Shown here: in pieces, positions 22,586 through 34,992 of the stretch | How positions within the stretch are numbered: position 1 is the first letter of the stretch | Layout of the letters: the number at the start of each line of letters is the position of its first letter | From: Reticulascus tulasneorum | Lineage: Eukaryota > Ascomycota > Sordariomycetes > Glomerellales > Reticulascaceae | Direction: 5' to 3' | Length of the DNA: 64,000 nt | NCBI GenBank assembly: GCA_001557505.1 | Contig: LSAX01000003.1 | Location: 2,914,001-2,978,000, forward strand | The notes under the pieces: model-generated | The model's input: only the letters and a program-made list of their open reading frames with translations | Told to the model about the DNA's origin: nothing | The model's database searches: none | Program-made: the position numbers and the translations under genes

Positions 22586-25139
22586 TGCTGATTCTGGTCG
22601 ATTATCCACGGCGTGGATATCGACGTCGACTCCTCCGCGCTATCTCATGCGCTTGTTCACAAGTATGTGTCGGTTCGGCGATATCGGCACAGGCCGGCCG
22701 TACCTTTGTGGGCGAAAGGGACTGAAGCGCGACGCGAACAATACGGCCCGGGTCGCGGAGAACGACGTTCTCTCGAGAGCAGTAGGGCGTCTTGAGGAAT
22801 GTCGACCGTGACAGGTGTTTATCGAAGGCGGGTCAGCAGGCTAAAATGGGTCGAGAAGGCATCGATGATCTACGAGCAGACGACGGAAAGTATCCTGGGT
22901 AGTCGGATTGCGACACCAAAAAGACTCGCGAAGACGGGTGCGACGAGACGGAGTAATCGGAGTGGGATATGCGCTGCGAACTAAAGAACGGAATGGAGAC
23001 ACTGGTATTATCGCAACGACTTGACGGACGTGTCGTGGGAGGTTGGCGTGGTGGTTGATGGTGGGCAGCGAAAAGCGAGCGAAACGGGGACTTGGGGGGG
23101 GGGGGATCAATCGATTTGTCGTTATCCGCAAGAGCCAAGAAGCCCGAATTTTATGCAACCAAGTCGAACAGGACAGCGTCCGTGCCTTCTGAGAAAACCG
23201 GCGCCCCAGCAAGAAATAGAAGACGGAACAAAATAAAACGCGGTTATCTGGATGTGGAGACTTGAGCTGATGATCGGAGACCCGGATTATAATAAATTTG
23301 TGGCCCAGGGGAGGAGGGGAGGGGGATTGTGATATGGGGGTGTTTTCCGGAAAGGATTTGGCAGGACGGTGAGGGCGTTGAAGTTGCGGCCAAAACCCTG
23401 GGACAGCGAGGCCGATCAGAAAGGTCGCAGCACGCACGCAGAGCCTGGACAAGAGACGGAATTCGCTGGGGGGGCGGAGAGGGAGAGTATTGATGGGGAA
23501 CGTGGGCGAGACAGGTGGACGGGGGAGGTGGCTGGATACAGAGATATATTCGTATATTGGGGGTGGCTAGGAAATGTCGGCTCCATCCGAGATGCGTCGG
23601 TGGCACCAACTGACGGCAGGCGATGCAATTAAACCGCATCGGTAATTATGCAAATAGCATGGAGATACTCGAACTGGACTAGACGCCTCTGTATTAGAGA
23701 GGAAATATGTATTAACCTAATTTATTTCCCCCCTCCCCCCCTGCCCCCCCTTGCCCCCAAAAGCGCCATAGTACCCAAAAGAAAACACAAACCACCTCCC
23801 CGACAGAGCGATTTCGCTGGTTTGTTCGAGATGACACATTTTCCAAATCGCAGCCTGCGATCCCGTCGCCCCATCATCTCCTGCCTCTGATTCCACCGGC
23901 TTCCGCACCACAATGGGCCCTGATTTGTGTTCTACGCCTCCTCGATTTTCCTTCTCCTGCCTGATGACTGTTTGAAGATGACCCTCGAACCTATTTTTGG
24001 TACCCGCGCCCCGCGGTCTCAAGTCTCCGTATCACGTGACTTCGTCGCATGATCTCAAACCCGGAAGCGTCCCTGCCAGTTCCCAAGTCACGTTACTCGT
24101 ACCGTGCCGAAAAGTGCAAATGTATGGGGCTGCTGGACTGTGCTCCACCCAAATTTTTCCTTCATGAGCCTCAACCACAAATTTTTGCTTTCCTGCCTTT
24201 CATCTTCCGTTACAATACTTTTCTTCTGAGATGAAAAAAGGCTATCCAGCCTCACTATTACGGTTTACATTATGCATAGCTTCGGCTACTCTCTCCAGCC
24301 ATTCATGGCCATATGCTGTCCCTTTTTCTAACAGTGCGCAACTCAGCAGCAGAGAAATGGCCTGATTCCAGCCGCGATTGTGTGAGTTTTTTTTTTCCTT
24401 CTTCATCTCGAGATCTCCTTTCTCCTGCATAGCAGCCCTTCCAATGATGACACTATCATAAAAAGTCTTCTTTTCCCAACTGAATCGACCATGAAAGAAG
24501 CCTAGTCTGTTCGGATTCCCTCGAAAGAATCTGTTACTTGCCAGTATATCTTGTCTGACCATCATACCCTCCATTCTTGTCACTTGAGTACTTTCACATG
24601 GCCATTCAAGCTGACCCGATTAGATCCTAGTATGAACACTGCCAAGAAGAGTGTTGTTGCTTATGATTGATAACCGGCTGTGCTGGTATCTCCAGATATA
24701 GCAGTCCGGTCCCTATTGTGCTTCTTGCCACACTGTGCTGTGCTTTCGCAGCGGAGATTCTACGATATCATGTAGCTCTTCCTCAAGTTACTCGCTAGTT
24801 CTTCTGATCTAGCATTTGGGAGTCTAACAATATTGTTCTCGATATGGGAAAGCCCGTCATTTATGTCTAGTGACAGTGCACAATAATATCATCTTTCTGA
24901 GTTGCAAATCACTCAAGGTGAACTGTCCCATCTCCATTTGTGATGAATGATTGAACGATGCTTTATTCAAAGTTCTGTCATTGTATCTCCCAACGCCAGC
25001 CAACTAACCGGCCAACCACCGTAGCCTAGGCCCAACCATCCAGGGTAAATTGATTTCTATCCCGGCCGTAGCCTGCCTCGCTTCCCACAGCAGCAGTGAT
25101 ACAGCAATATACAATCCTCATAGAACGCCTCCCTCGGTC
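22586..25139. other. Long 5' region of the LDB gene
   Basis: About 2.55 kb lie between the LDB start and the 3' end of the HbrB gene. Contents include a 12-G run (23094-23105), a poly-C/pyrimidine stretch near 23731-23757 and an AT-richer part from 24040 onward. A minus-strand frame at about 24242-24583 could encode roughly 110 residues but has no recognised domain and its upstream end lacks an ATG, so it is not called. The size fits a long regulatory promoter or leader for a developmental regulator, which is inference. Confidence 0.5.
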
Positions 25140-27614
25140 TTAAATAACACTGACCTCTTCCCTGACCTCCCGAACCTGCTCTGGAGCATCCCGCCTCACC
25201 CTTCCGCCAACAATACCTCGGCGATTTCTCCCCGTCCGTCCTCGTCCCAACCAATTCAGCTTCAGCAACCGACACAGCTCTTGCATCTTCTTGTTCGCAT
25301 CGTCCTCTCCGCCGCCTGCAACGCCGACGCTGGCCAGCACGCTCATGCACTGTAGCATGCGGCCAACCATCTCGGTAACCTGCTTCGAGTCCTCGACGTT
25401 CTGCTCCCGCAGACTCCCCAGCACCTGCACACTGCTCGGCGTGAACGGCCGCAGTTGCCCGTCGCTGCCACCGCTGGCATAGCTGACGTTGCTTATTGCG
25501 CGGCTACGACTGCCGACGCTACCGTCACCGAAAAGCGTTGTTGAATTGGAGTTGTAGCTGGCCACGGACGGATCGAGGCTCATAGCCGTGCCCGGCCGGA
25601 CCATGCTGAAAGAGTCGGAGGGACTGCTGGAAAGGGCAGGGTCGGGAAGAGGGGAAGCAAGGGCAATGGAGGCGAACGTAGACGGGAGGAACTCGAGAGA
25701 AAGACGCGAGAAGATCGTCTTCAGGGAATCATAACGAGGTAGAATGACAATGTCTCTGTAGGCAGTGAGAACCAGGCGACGCACGTCGAGGACTGCGGCA
25801 GCAGGGCTGACGTGCGGGACGTTATCGTTCGGGGAGCTTGCCTTCACACCGCCCCAGAAATCTCGTGCTTGTTCCGGTGTCATGAGCACTCCGCAACCCG
25901 AGAACTCGAGATCGAGAGGCAGGAAAACAGCTTGCATGAAGGGTAGGATAGACGTAAACGTGACTAGCCACATCTCAACGAGCGCAGGGATAACCTTATC
26001 CTCTTGCGTCCTCCTCAAGCTACCGTCCAGAGAGGCGAAGCCGGTGGCAAGGAGTTCTCGCATGTCCTCGAGGATGATGTTAGGTGACCTTCGTTGGATG
26101 CAGTATTGAACGTGGAGCGTGACAAGCCTGTTAAAATCCTCTACTGGTTGCCTAAGATCTTCACCCTCGAAAATCACCAGCATCTTGGCCTTCAGATACG
26201 GCCAGGCATCGTCAAGCGACATGTTGTTAAGTCCATATTTTCCAGATTCCATCGGTTCAAGAAGGTACATCGACGATTGGTTCGACAAGCTGGTCAGACT
26301 GCTGGGACCTGGCCATTCACCCGGTATGTTGAAGCTCGACTCGTTCTCCAGTCGACTGTCAGATCGCTCGGTTTTCTTGTCCCTTCTGACTTTGGAGAAC
26401 GATGTGGAGTTCGGACCCGGACTTGGGGGTAGGTTGAAACTGTAGAGACTGGATGGTGCGTTCGGATCCGTGGGTTTGGAGTTGCTGTTGGCTGAGGATA
26501 GCGGCAGATGAAAGTCTTCCTTGAGCTTATTCTTCTGACGTGACAGGAAATGGTGCCTTTTCTCCTTTTCCTTACCCTCCTTCTCGATCGGAGTATCGGC
26601 GGGTCGGATGGTAGCGGAAGAGGAATTGTTCAAGCTGTACATGGATTGAGAGCTGGAGTCAACCAAGCTGCTCGTGCTAAAATTCCCGCGCTGCAATGAT
26701 GCGAGAGCGTTTCCGATCTTGCTGGGGCTCGGCAACGGCTTATCCTTCGATTCGCCTTTTGTTCCAATCTTTCCTGGTCGGGAGAATAGCTTGACTTTAG
26801 ACTTCTCGGGCTTGAGCGGCCTCTCTGGGATGATTACTGGTGGGGGTTGATGTGCGACCTGCTGCGGTAGACTCGGTGAAGACTGTCCTGATCGTGGGAA
26901 TGCCACATTCGCGGCCGCCGTGGCTGCGGCAGAATGACTGCCCAGAAGGCCGTTGTGGTAACCCTGATTACCAAACCCGCTCTCCCGTGGACCACTTGCC
27001 TCGGTCAAGCTCAGCATCGGCGGACTCAGTGGTCCTTTATTTCCGCTCCCTCGCCTTGTGCTATCGATGTTATCCAAGGCTCCAGGCGCTGGGACAGTCT
27101 GCGATCGTTGTCTCGCATGTGCGCTGCTTTGATGCTGCAGAACGGCGGCCTGGGCAGCGATTTGACTCGCCGTAAGCGCCGGGCTCGGAGTAGTCGTGGC
27201 AGGCTGCGCCATGCCAACCTGTGACAGGTTCGATGTGCTCGTCGATGGCAAGGTCGGTTCGAACAAACCCTGCGTCTGGCTATGTTTCCTCGAATGGCCT
27301 TTGATCAGGGGGGAAGCAGTCCTCCCTACATCGTTTGACGTTCGCTGCGAAGCCCCGACGCTGGGCCGCGAGAAGTTCTGTAGACTCGTCTGGCTAGAGT
27401 TTGCGAACTGCGCATATATGGGTGTCCCAGTGGCAGCGCTTGAGGCGTGACTGCGAGGTTTGACGAAATTGAGGGATAGGCTGTCTTCGCTGGAGGAGGA
27501 CTCGACTCGTGCGGGAGGGCGTGGCCGTTGAGAGAGGATGTTTGGGGAGGAGCTTGAGCCTGGCAGGGGACTGAAGCTCCCTGGTGCTCGGGGTTGGGGT
27601 CGTGCTTGTTGCAT
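25140..27614 (-). CDS. hbrB: HbrB/Bit61-type TORC2 subunit
   Basis: A single exon on the minus strand gives 824 aa from the ATG at 27614. The HbrB domain spans roughly residues 464-650 and includes LDDAWPYLKAKMLVIFEG, VTLHVQYCIQRRSPNIILED, VEMWLVTFTSILPFMQAVF and VRRLVLTAYRDIVILPRYDS. In yeast Bit61/Bit2 and mammalian Protor proteins this domain is found in TOR complex 2, and in Aspergillus the hbrB mutant hyperbranches. The first 450 residues are Ser/Pro/Gln-rich and probably disordered. Near residues 260-370 are basic segments such as KPEKSKVKLFSRPGK and KEGKEKEKRHHF. It is transcribed away from GON7 across a 455-base shared promoter. Confidence 0.93.
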   Translation of the reverse strand: MQQARPQPRAPGSFSPLPGSSSSPNILSQRPRPPARVESSSSEDSLSLNFVKPRSHASSAATGTPIYAQFANSSQTSLQNFSRPSVGASQRTSNDVGRTASPLIKGHSRKHSQTQGLFEPTLPSTSTSNLSQVGMAQPATTTPSPALTASQIAAQAAVLQHQSSAHARQRSQTVPAPGALDNIDSTRRGSGNKGPLSPPMLSLTEASGPRESGFGNQGYHNGLLGSHSAAATAAANVAFPRSGQSSPSLPQQVAHQPPPVIIPERPLKPEKSKVKLFSRPGKIGTKGESKDKPLPSPSKIGNALASLQRGNFSTSSLVDSSSQSMYSLNNSSSATIRPADTPIEKEGKEKEKRHHFLSRQKNKLKEDFHLPLSSANSNSKPTDPNAPSSLYSFNLPPSPGPNSTSFSKVRRDKKTERSDSRLENESSFNIPGEWPGPSSLTSLSNQSSMYLLEPMESGKYGLNNMSLDDAWPYLKAKMLVIFEGEDLRQPVEDFNRLVTLHVQYCIQRRSPNIILEDMRELLATGFASLDGSLRRTQEDKVIPALVEMWLVTFTSILPFMQAVFLPLDLEFSGCGVLMTPEQARDFWGGVKASSPNDNVPHVSPAAAVLDVRRLVLTAYRDIVILPRYDSLKTIFSRLSLEFLPSTFASIALASPLPDPALSSSPSDSFSMVRPGTAMSLDPSVASYNSNSTTLFGDGSVGSRSRAISNVSYASGGSDGQLRPFTPSSVQVLGSLREQNVEDSKQVTEMVGRMLQCMSVLASVGVAGGGEDDANKKMQELCRLLKLNWLGRGRTGRNRRGIVGGRVRRDAPEQVREVREEVSVI

Positions 27615-28069
27615 GTCGTAGAATTGTTAGGGGTCTGTTACATCTTGGCCAAGTACGGGGATCGACTGGGTTTGGGGAGATTATGGATCTCGAATATGAC
27701 GATTGAGAGTGATTTCTGGCCGATTAGGGTATCGTGGGAGACACTCGACTCGCGATGTTGATACTGGAGGATGATCAGCCGGAATGAGATGAAGGTTAAA
27801 CGTTGGTAGGGACGGGAAGACGAGTTGAGCTGGAGAAGTTATGCTTGTTCCTCAGCTGCGGCGGCGTAGACTGGCAAATGTGGCGTTTGAGTGCTGACAT
27901 GAAGGACCCCCCTTGTCGATGCAGTGAATCAACCCCGCAGTGGCCCCTTCTTCAGCGAAACAGGCTCAGCCTCAAACCTCCATTTTCTGGATTGCGACGT
28001 CGCATTTTACACCGTGTAATCAACGACGTACAAAAAACGAAGTAATCTCAACGAAGGTAGGCAGGCAAG
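27615..28069. other. Divergent promoter of hbrB and GON7
   Basis: 455 bases between two divergent starts. No gene is visible. The arrangement means the two genes share upstream regulatory space. Confidence 0.6.
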
Positions 28070-28393
28070 ATGGCAGAGTCAGGCCTTTCCGACTCCAAGA
28101 GCCCGGTTCTTTCGGCAACGTACAATTCGCCGTTGAGCGAGCCATTTGCCGTCACAGAGTCTATACCTGGCATCCTCTCAGGAAGTGTCACCGATAAAAC
28201 CAACTACCTCAATGCCCTCCGAAAGTCCATAACAGCCACACAAGAGCAAATTAATAAGGAGTTGACGGCCCGAATGGAAGAAGACAAAGCAAGAGATCTG
28301 GCCTCGAAGAATGGCACGGAGCCTCCGGCTGCTGCGGATGAAGCAAAGGAGGAAGAAAATTACGGCGAGGAAGTGGTAGAAGAGGAAGATTGA
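28070..28393 (+). CDS. gon7: EKC/KEOPS complex subunit Gon7
   Basis: A single exon gives 107 aa. Gon7 is the small, largely disordered fungal subunit of the KEOPS complex, which makes the t6A modification of tRNAs and affects telomeres. Visible hallmarks are an N-terminal LSATYNSPLSEPF, the central helix KTNYLNALRKSITATQEQIN followed by ELTARMEEDKA, and an acidic tail with KEEENYGEEVVEEED. Length and acidic ending match fungal Gon7 proteins. The ATG context (GCAAGATGGCA) is good. Short and fast-evolving, so the assignment rests on the motif order rather than on a long alignment. Confidence 0.82.
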   Translation: MAESGLSDSKSPVLSATYNSPLSEPFAVTESIPGILSGSVTDKTNYLNALRKSITATQEQINKELTARMEEDKARDLASKNGTEPPAAADEAKEEENYGEEVVEEED

Positions 28394-28547
28394 GTACGCT
28401 TCGCGCCACTCTCTGGTTCGCCATCATACATTCATTCTGCCGACTAAATACGGGGTATTGCTATATCATGCTCCCACTAGCACCAACCCAAGCTATGCAA
28501 ATGCCAATATGTGCGAACGAAAACTGAAGACAGAGAATCAGAACCTC

Positions 28548-31500
28548 TTAATATCCTCGACCCCAGCTAGTCACCCGAGAGCTTTCCGGTCTATTCCCTG
28601 TTGCTCTATTTAAACAGCCGTAATGCACCACCGTGTTGTCTGGCATAACAGATACAACGCTCCCTCCGAGTCTCTTGTGGCAGACCCCACAAAGACGCTC
28701 GTCCATTATTACAACTCTCCTGTTACGTCCCCCGTCGCCGCCAGGACGACTATCGCCAAGAAGTAGCACTGCTTGGCTCGCAATATACTCCGTAGCTCGG
28801 AGCCCAGCCACAATGCGGGATTCATTGACAATGCTGTTAGCCGATCGGATCCTTCCGCGAAAGTATGACTCCAGATCGCGGACGGGGAGGCTGTCAGGGA
28901 TCAACGAGAGCGTAGAGGCCGCAGGAAGTCGGGATCCATGCTTCGAAAGCAGCTCTAGAGCTGGCTCGAGGGCTGGCCTGTGCGGAGGCGGCGGTGTGAG
29001 GTACAACGACAGGAGAGTGTTGTATATGGATGGTGCTGTTTCCTCGATATCATCCGCAGAACCTCCTGGTGACTGTGTCGGTGATGCAGCTATCGGATCC
29101 TGCGTTTTATGGACGTAGTTGCAGTATCTAAAAACGTTAGAAGAAGAACTAGACCGGGCTGTTATCAGAACACACTCTTCAGCTTTGACGTAATCCTGCA
29201 TCTTGAAGACGTAAATCTCCAGTGCTTGCTTATGCTGTCCCATGTTACTTAGCACCACTGCTTGCGCCTCGAAAAATGAAGGATCTATGGCTTGTTAGTA
29301 TCATCACATCCTCGGCAACCAGACAGCTAGAGCTTACCATCTCTGGGAATCAGTCCAAACGCTCTGCTAAGACTATACTGGCGACTTTCACGCAAAAAAT
29401 TCACAAATCGCTCTAGGACGCCGTCCCAGTCATTCCCTCGCTTCTTGTCCTTTAAGTATTTGATGAAGAGTTCCGCCAATCGATTGTGAAAATCGGGAGT
29501 CATATCGTTCAGCTCATTGATGATGTGCTCTAGGTATTGAACTTCGAGACCGGCATCAATGGCACCGAGAAATTTGATCACACGATCCCGGGGGAGGGTC
29601 TCTGCATTTTCGGAGTCCGCAATGAAAACCTCCATTGCCATTGTCGGATCGGCTTTTAGAGTCCATTCCGAGTGCAAGAATATAAGATCAATCTCCGAAG
29701 GTGGGAGGTTTTGTAGGTACGCAACCGTTCGTTGAGGACCGTGCAACGTCGGCGCTGCCTCGTCTGACTTCTCAGCAGTTCCGAATCTCTTGAGGAGCTC
29801 CAACGCCTGAGAATGTAGCTTCTTGCCATAGAAGAAGTCTACTAACTCATTGTACCGGTTGTGCTCCAGGAGCTTCTCATTCACAACATCTGGGTCGCAG
29901 AAGTTGGGAATGCGGAACAGGGAGCCAGCTAAAGAAGGGCTCGAGAACATATAGGCTCGGAAAAGGGCTGTATCAACTAGCCTGAAGGTGCGCTGAAGCT
30001 CTCCCTCTAGCTGATCATCCTTCTCGTCATGCGTTGTCGACATCAGGCTCTTGATGACTTCTTCTGTAGAGCCATTGGTGCCGCTTCGTTTGAGTCTCCC
30101 CGTAACTGGATCTATCACTCGCTGGAACCGTGTCCTGGCCCCGACTAAGTAACTCCTCAATTCGTCAACAGCTTTCTTTAGATCCTTGCCTTCAAGAAGC
30201 TGGCTATCTGTAGATTTTCCCTTGATACTTGGGGCTTCCTCCACATCGGCCACATCTTTCTTTGACACGATGGATGCTGTTTCGGATTGTGCTTTTCGAT
30301 GGCCAAGGAATAGCTTAGCAAATCCTACACCCTTCGATGGCGATGAAGGGTCTAGAGTAGTATCTGCCTTCGTAGACTTCTCGCCATTGGTCTTCTCTTC
30401 GGTGTCCTCTCCCTCCGTTTCCGTCCCATCATCTTGTGCATGGGCCCAGCCAGACAGCTCTCCTGATATTGACGGCGGGTACAGTTTCAAGACTCTTTCC
30501 GGAGGAGCGTGGACTCCGTCCTCATTGAACAAGTCCATAGATTCCCGGTATTTCTTCTGCTTGAAAAGCATCTCGGCCTTCAGCATCTTGACTTCTCGCA
30601 GTGTTTCTGTCTTGTTCCTCAACAATGCGTCTTCGAGCATATCGAGAATGCTAATGGCCTCGTCAAACTTCTCATTCTCGACCAACTCGTCAATCTGAGA
30701 GTCGTACTCCGTAGCCCCCATTTTCCAAACGCATCTTTCACTGGAAATATGAAATCCCTTGGCGGCGTGGGCGAGACTGACGTTTGGCGGCGGAAAGTGC
30801 AATTGCGCAGCTCCAGGGAGAGACATTGTCTGGAGTAGCGAAAGCGTCTCGGGATTCCTCACTTCCAACGAGCCCTTTGCTGGCGGCTGTAGCGCGAGTA
30901 TGTACGGGTAGGAATATCCGATCGAGTCTGGCGCCGCTTGCCATGGGATCTGCCTTTTCTCTATCGGTTTCCCTTCATCCGTGATAAAAAGTGTATTGAT
31001 GTCTTTGGCCAGCAGTAGCTGGCCATCCGCAAGTTTTGCTGCCAAAGGTTTCGGCATATATCCTCCGAGGCCCATGTAGCCCATTCCTGCACTGCTAACA
31101 GCACCAAAACGACTGCCTTGTGTGCCTGATGCGCCACCCAGGGAGCCCGGGCTAACGATGTCTTCTACGGCCTGGCTAAGCACATCGACCATCACGTATC
31201 CGGCATTCATGCCGCACACAATTTTCGTTGCGCTCGCCCATGTGACCGTCCGAACCGCCTCAGCCAGGGTGATTTCTCCAACATCCGCACCGAGTTCGCC
31301 ATCATGCCAGCTCCATAGTAGCAGACGTCGCCGCACTGCAACAGCCAGGCGACTGATGATCTCAGGAATACCCGTCGCCGAATCCTTGACAATATTTGAG
31401 GTGACCGCAAAACAGGAAGCGTTTTTGGTTCTCGAAAGAGTTTCTAGTGGTTCGTATGTTTGCAAGTCGTGCAGCGTGATGTAGTAATTTGACAACGATA

Positions 31501-31885
31501 CCAAGGTGTTCGCTTCCTTGATGATAGCTAGCTGCTCAATCGCTCGCGTTGAGAACTTGTCTACTTCGCGCAGCAAATCAGTCGGTTTCGGCGTCGGTTG
31601 GGACGGAGGCACGGTTTCGGTTGTATTCGGTGGGCTGGCAGCGGCAGCAACTGGCAGTTGAGAGGAGCCATTTGTTTCCGAAGGGGGTGGTAGTTCGTTC
31701 AAACGGTAGACGCGGAGAGCCCCGCTGTTGAGGCCAACGAGAACGCGGTCGCCTGCACAAAGCAATTAGCTGTGAATTTGTTTGAAGGCTTCCAACGGAG
31801 TACCATGAGCTAGGATCGTCTCGATCTTGGACTTGTCCCGCTGCTTGAACTCTATAATGGGACGGGCAGTGAATGCGGAGAGCAT
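28548..31885 (-). CDS. vps39: HOPS tethering subunit Vps39/Vam6
   Basis: Four exons on the minus strand, 31885-31804, 31752-29338, 29284-29176 and 29127-28548, give 1,061 aa. Vps39/Vam6 is the Rab7-side subunit of the HOPS complex in vacuole and late endosome fusion. The N-terminal CNH beta-propeller begins at FTARPIIEFKQ and includes DRVLVGLNSGALRVYRL. A clathrin-repeat helical solenoid follows, with FLHSEWTLKADPTMAMEVF and KALEIYVFKM-type helices (here QALEIYVFKMQDYVKAEEYCN). The C-terminus has a RING-like CGVCHKRLGGS with YGCL. The third intron is 48 bases, divisible by three and free of stops; I splice it because the join restores the family's AEEYCN motif. Exon 1 is supported by a typical start and restores LAHGDRVLVG. 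Confidence 0.95.
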
Positions 31886-32302
31886 AGCGACTGGCAGCTC
31901 GCGAGTGCCTGAGCTTATGTGTCAAATCTCCTCATCAGAGCATAGAGTTCCAAGGCAGAGAAAACCATGCGAATGATCAGAAAATAATCATGGCGGCGCA
32001 CAGAGATGGAGTTGCTGGACTACGGTTTGTGAGTGAACCCAGATACGTGCATGACCCAACGACGTCAACGGTCGCAGGCTGGAGCTATGACAGGGGTTCG
32101 TACAGTGTTAAATGGCACAATACACTATGTTTCAAACCCACCTCCACCCCCCTTCCACACTCTACAAGCAACTTGCGTCTACGAACAACGTAAATTATTG
32201 CGGTTAACAGAAATACTGGCATTGGTGGACAGCCATCGTTCTGGCTAGTATAAAACGCCCGCGCCGATATATAGTATGCATATGCTACACGCCTTCTACC
32301 GT
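31886..32302. other. Intergenic between VPS39 and SPX transporter
   Basis: 417 bases with the VPS39 promoter on the left and the 3' end of the transporter gene on the right. No gene is visible. Confidence 0.6.
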
Positions 32303-34992
32303 CTAATCGATCCCAGCCAGTCTCATAGCGCCATAGCCAAGTGATAGCACAACGGCTAGAGTAATGAGACTGCTAGGAACACCTCTGCTAATGAAATGTT
32401 TCACTCCTAGATATCTCTGACCTGCAGGGTCTTCCTTCATGATAGCAGCTACGCATTTGTTAGCAATTGTAAGTCAAGCAACCAACGAGAGACTCTTACT
32501 CATATTCGGGAAGCCACTTGTCGGCAAACCCATGGCAGCACTACACATTAGCACAGCTCCCATGACCAAGAGGTTTGGATGTGGCTCATCCATGCCGATT
32601 CCGACATCAAAGACAAGAGGCAGGATAATCAACGCTGCAACCGTGTGGCTGATGAAGGTTGCGATGACGAGGGTGAGACTAGAAAAGACGACGAGAACGC
32701 CGTAGAGGCTCATTCCCTCCACTTTCTCAGTGACGATATCGGCCACGGTATGCAGCAAACCAGAGGACCTGACGGCTTTCCCAAGAGATAAACCGCCTGC
32801 AGCCAGGATGATTATCGTCCACGGGAAGTTGTTAAAATCCTCCTTTGTTAGGATACCAATGCCGAAGAACAAGACAATGGGAATGATGGCAATCACTCCC
32901 ATGTCGCCGAAGACCGGCTCCAATTGATGGCTTGCACACCACAGCCCAATAGTGATGAGAGTAACAATGGAGACAAACCATTGTATACCTGTGAATCGCT
33001 CTTTGACAGACCGAATTGGGGCAATAGATGTCCCTTTGCCAGGCCGAAAGGTGACAAGAAGTAGGATCCATATTAGGACAATGGATACGAGTCCGACTGG
33101 TATCACAATAAAGAACCATTGGATCCATGTTGGGGCAGGCTTCATAATGCCAATCGCTACTACATTCTGCGGAGAAGCAATGGGAGAAAGCATGCCTCCG
33201 ATATTGGATGCCAGTGCGATTCCCATGATCACAGCCTTGGACATGTTTGAACCAGGAGGTAGAGTCCGAAGCATAGGCTAAGAAATCTTAGCACCACATC
33301 ACAGAAAGGGGGGAAGAGGGGTGGTAAACGAACCTCAATGATGGAAAAGCACAGCACTGGAGCAGCAACATTGCTGATCAGCATACTCGCAAATGCCGCG
33401 ACGAACATATTAGCAATGAGAACAGTCCGTGGTGTAGTGCCCGCCTTGCTCAATATGAATGTAGCAAGACGTTTGTCGATCTTGCATTTCGACAACGCCG
33501 CAGCCAGAGTGAAGCCTCCCAGCAACAGCATGATGACGGGCGTCCACATGGCAGAGAACACATAAGCAGTTGCCGCCTTCGAGCCGAGTCTAGCATTAGG
33601 CTTTTCGTCGGCACGAACGACATTAAGAAGAACGCAAAGGAAAGGTATGGTAAGCGAGGTGACAAATAATGGGATAGCCTGAATCGTCAGTATCAATCTA
33701 TGCATGAACTGTATAGCACGTACCTCAGTGGCCCAAAGCAAACTGACCAACACAAGCATTGCTAGGCAGTTCTGTTGCTCTGGCTTCTCCATAATCGGAA
33801 TGAAGAGTATGAGAAAGAAGATGGCAAGGGCAACGATAAGAGTCAACAATGCTGAGCTTGCTAGCCAAGCTGGGACGGTGAAACGGCCGATTGGAGTAGT
33901 AAGCTCCTTTGTTACAGGAGCAACCTCATCGTCACCTTGAAGGCGTCTCGATCCAGTCATGGCATCTGCTCCAAGGATTGTTCTTCCTAGGCTTGCCGCT
34001 TCCGCCCTACGCTCCATGCCTATCATGTCTCTCCACACGGTGTTGCGTTCCCACACAACATGCTCGCGTAGGTGGGACCGAAGATCTCGTTTCGCGAGTT
34101 CTTCGTCGCCCTGAGTGACAATATTGGCGTATGCGTGCTCCATTTTGGAGATATTTTCTTCAATGAGCCTCATGTTCTCTGGCTTGAAGGGGTAGGCCGG
34201 ATCGACATGGACCTCCATATACTTAGGTCGGAGTTCCTTGTCCAATATCTTGTCGAATTTCTTCAGCACCTTTCTGAAACCGGTCTTGTTCAATTGCACA
34301 TAGGATTTCAGTTCGCACAGCTGGACATAGAGGCTGATTATGCGCTTCTTGAGCATAATGTCGGACGAGTACATGAAAGATTGTTCTGCATAGTCGTCCA
34401 TCGTAGTGCTTTGCCGACGGAGAGATCTGGTCAGCTCGGTAGAGGCCGTCATGTCGGTGGAGCCATGCATGAGATTTGGTGCCGTTTTTCGCCTCCCAAA
34501 GCTCGCTCTGCTCTTCGTCAGACCAGTGGTCTCGTCGTCGTCGTCCTCACTGTCTTCAATCCCATCGTCGATTGAATCTCGGCGATGCGAGCTAGACGGT
34601 CGAGCTTGAGGTGGCCCATCCGCAAAACGGGCGCCATCTCCTTCTTCGCCATCGGCATTGCCCACGTCAGACAGAAGCTGGTTCACCTCATCGACAAGCT
34701 CCCCTTCTTTTGCCACATAGAAAGATGATATTTTCTCCAGCTCAACACCTAGAGCTCTACCGAACACCTCCTCTGGCTCTTCATTCCCGATCAGTGGTCG
34801 TGATTCGGCATCGCCCGAAGTGGACTGGTGGACAGTTTTCTCGAGCTGGTATATGCTGCAATTCTAGAATCAGTCATCAAATAGCATTCCGTAAGACGGT
34901 TTGACTAACAGCTTCTTGAGATTGCTGTAGGCGATGTAGTGACTACTCCAATCCGGGACAGCATTGAACTGAATGCTATGAGAGAACTTCAT
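32303..34992 (-). CDS. SPX-domain phosphate transporter (Pho87/Pho90/Pho91 type)
   Basis: Five exons on the minus strand, 34992-34910, 34855-33724, 33678-33334, 33277-32500 and 32448-32303, give 827 aa. The protein starts MKFSHSIQFNAVPDWSSHYI, the classic SPX N-terminus. The SPX domain continues to about residue 280 with CELKSYVQLNKTGFRKVLKK and KFDKILD, basic segments that bind inositol pyrophosphates in the family. The C-terminal part is a divalent-anion/sodium symporter with about 12 membrane segments; recognisable stretches include LASNIGGMLSPIASPQNVVA and GLPTSGFPNM. Yeast Pho87/Pho90 act at the plasma membrane and Pho91 at the vacuole; the sequence alone does not tell which applies. No start upstream of 34992 is needed. 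Confidence 0.95.

Noticed and set aside
24242..24583. Minus-strand frame of about 113 residues
   Set aside because: Starts with GTG, has no family resemblance, and lies in a noncoding AT-richer stretch; noted but not called.
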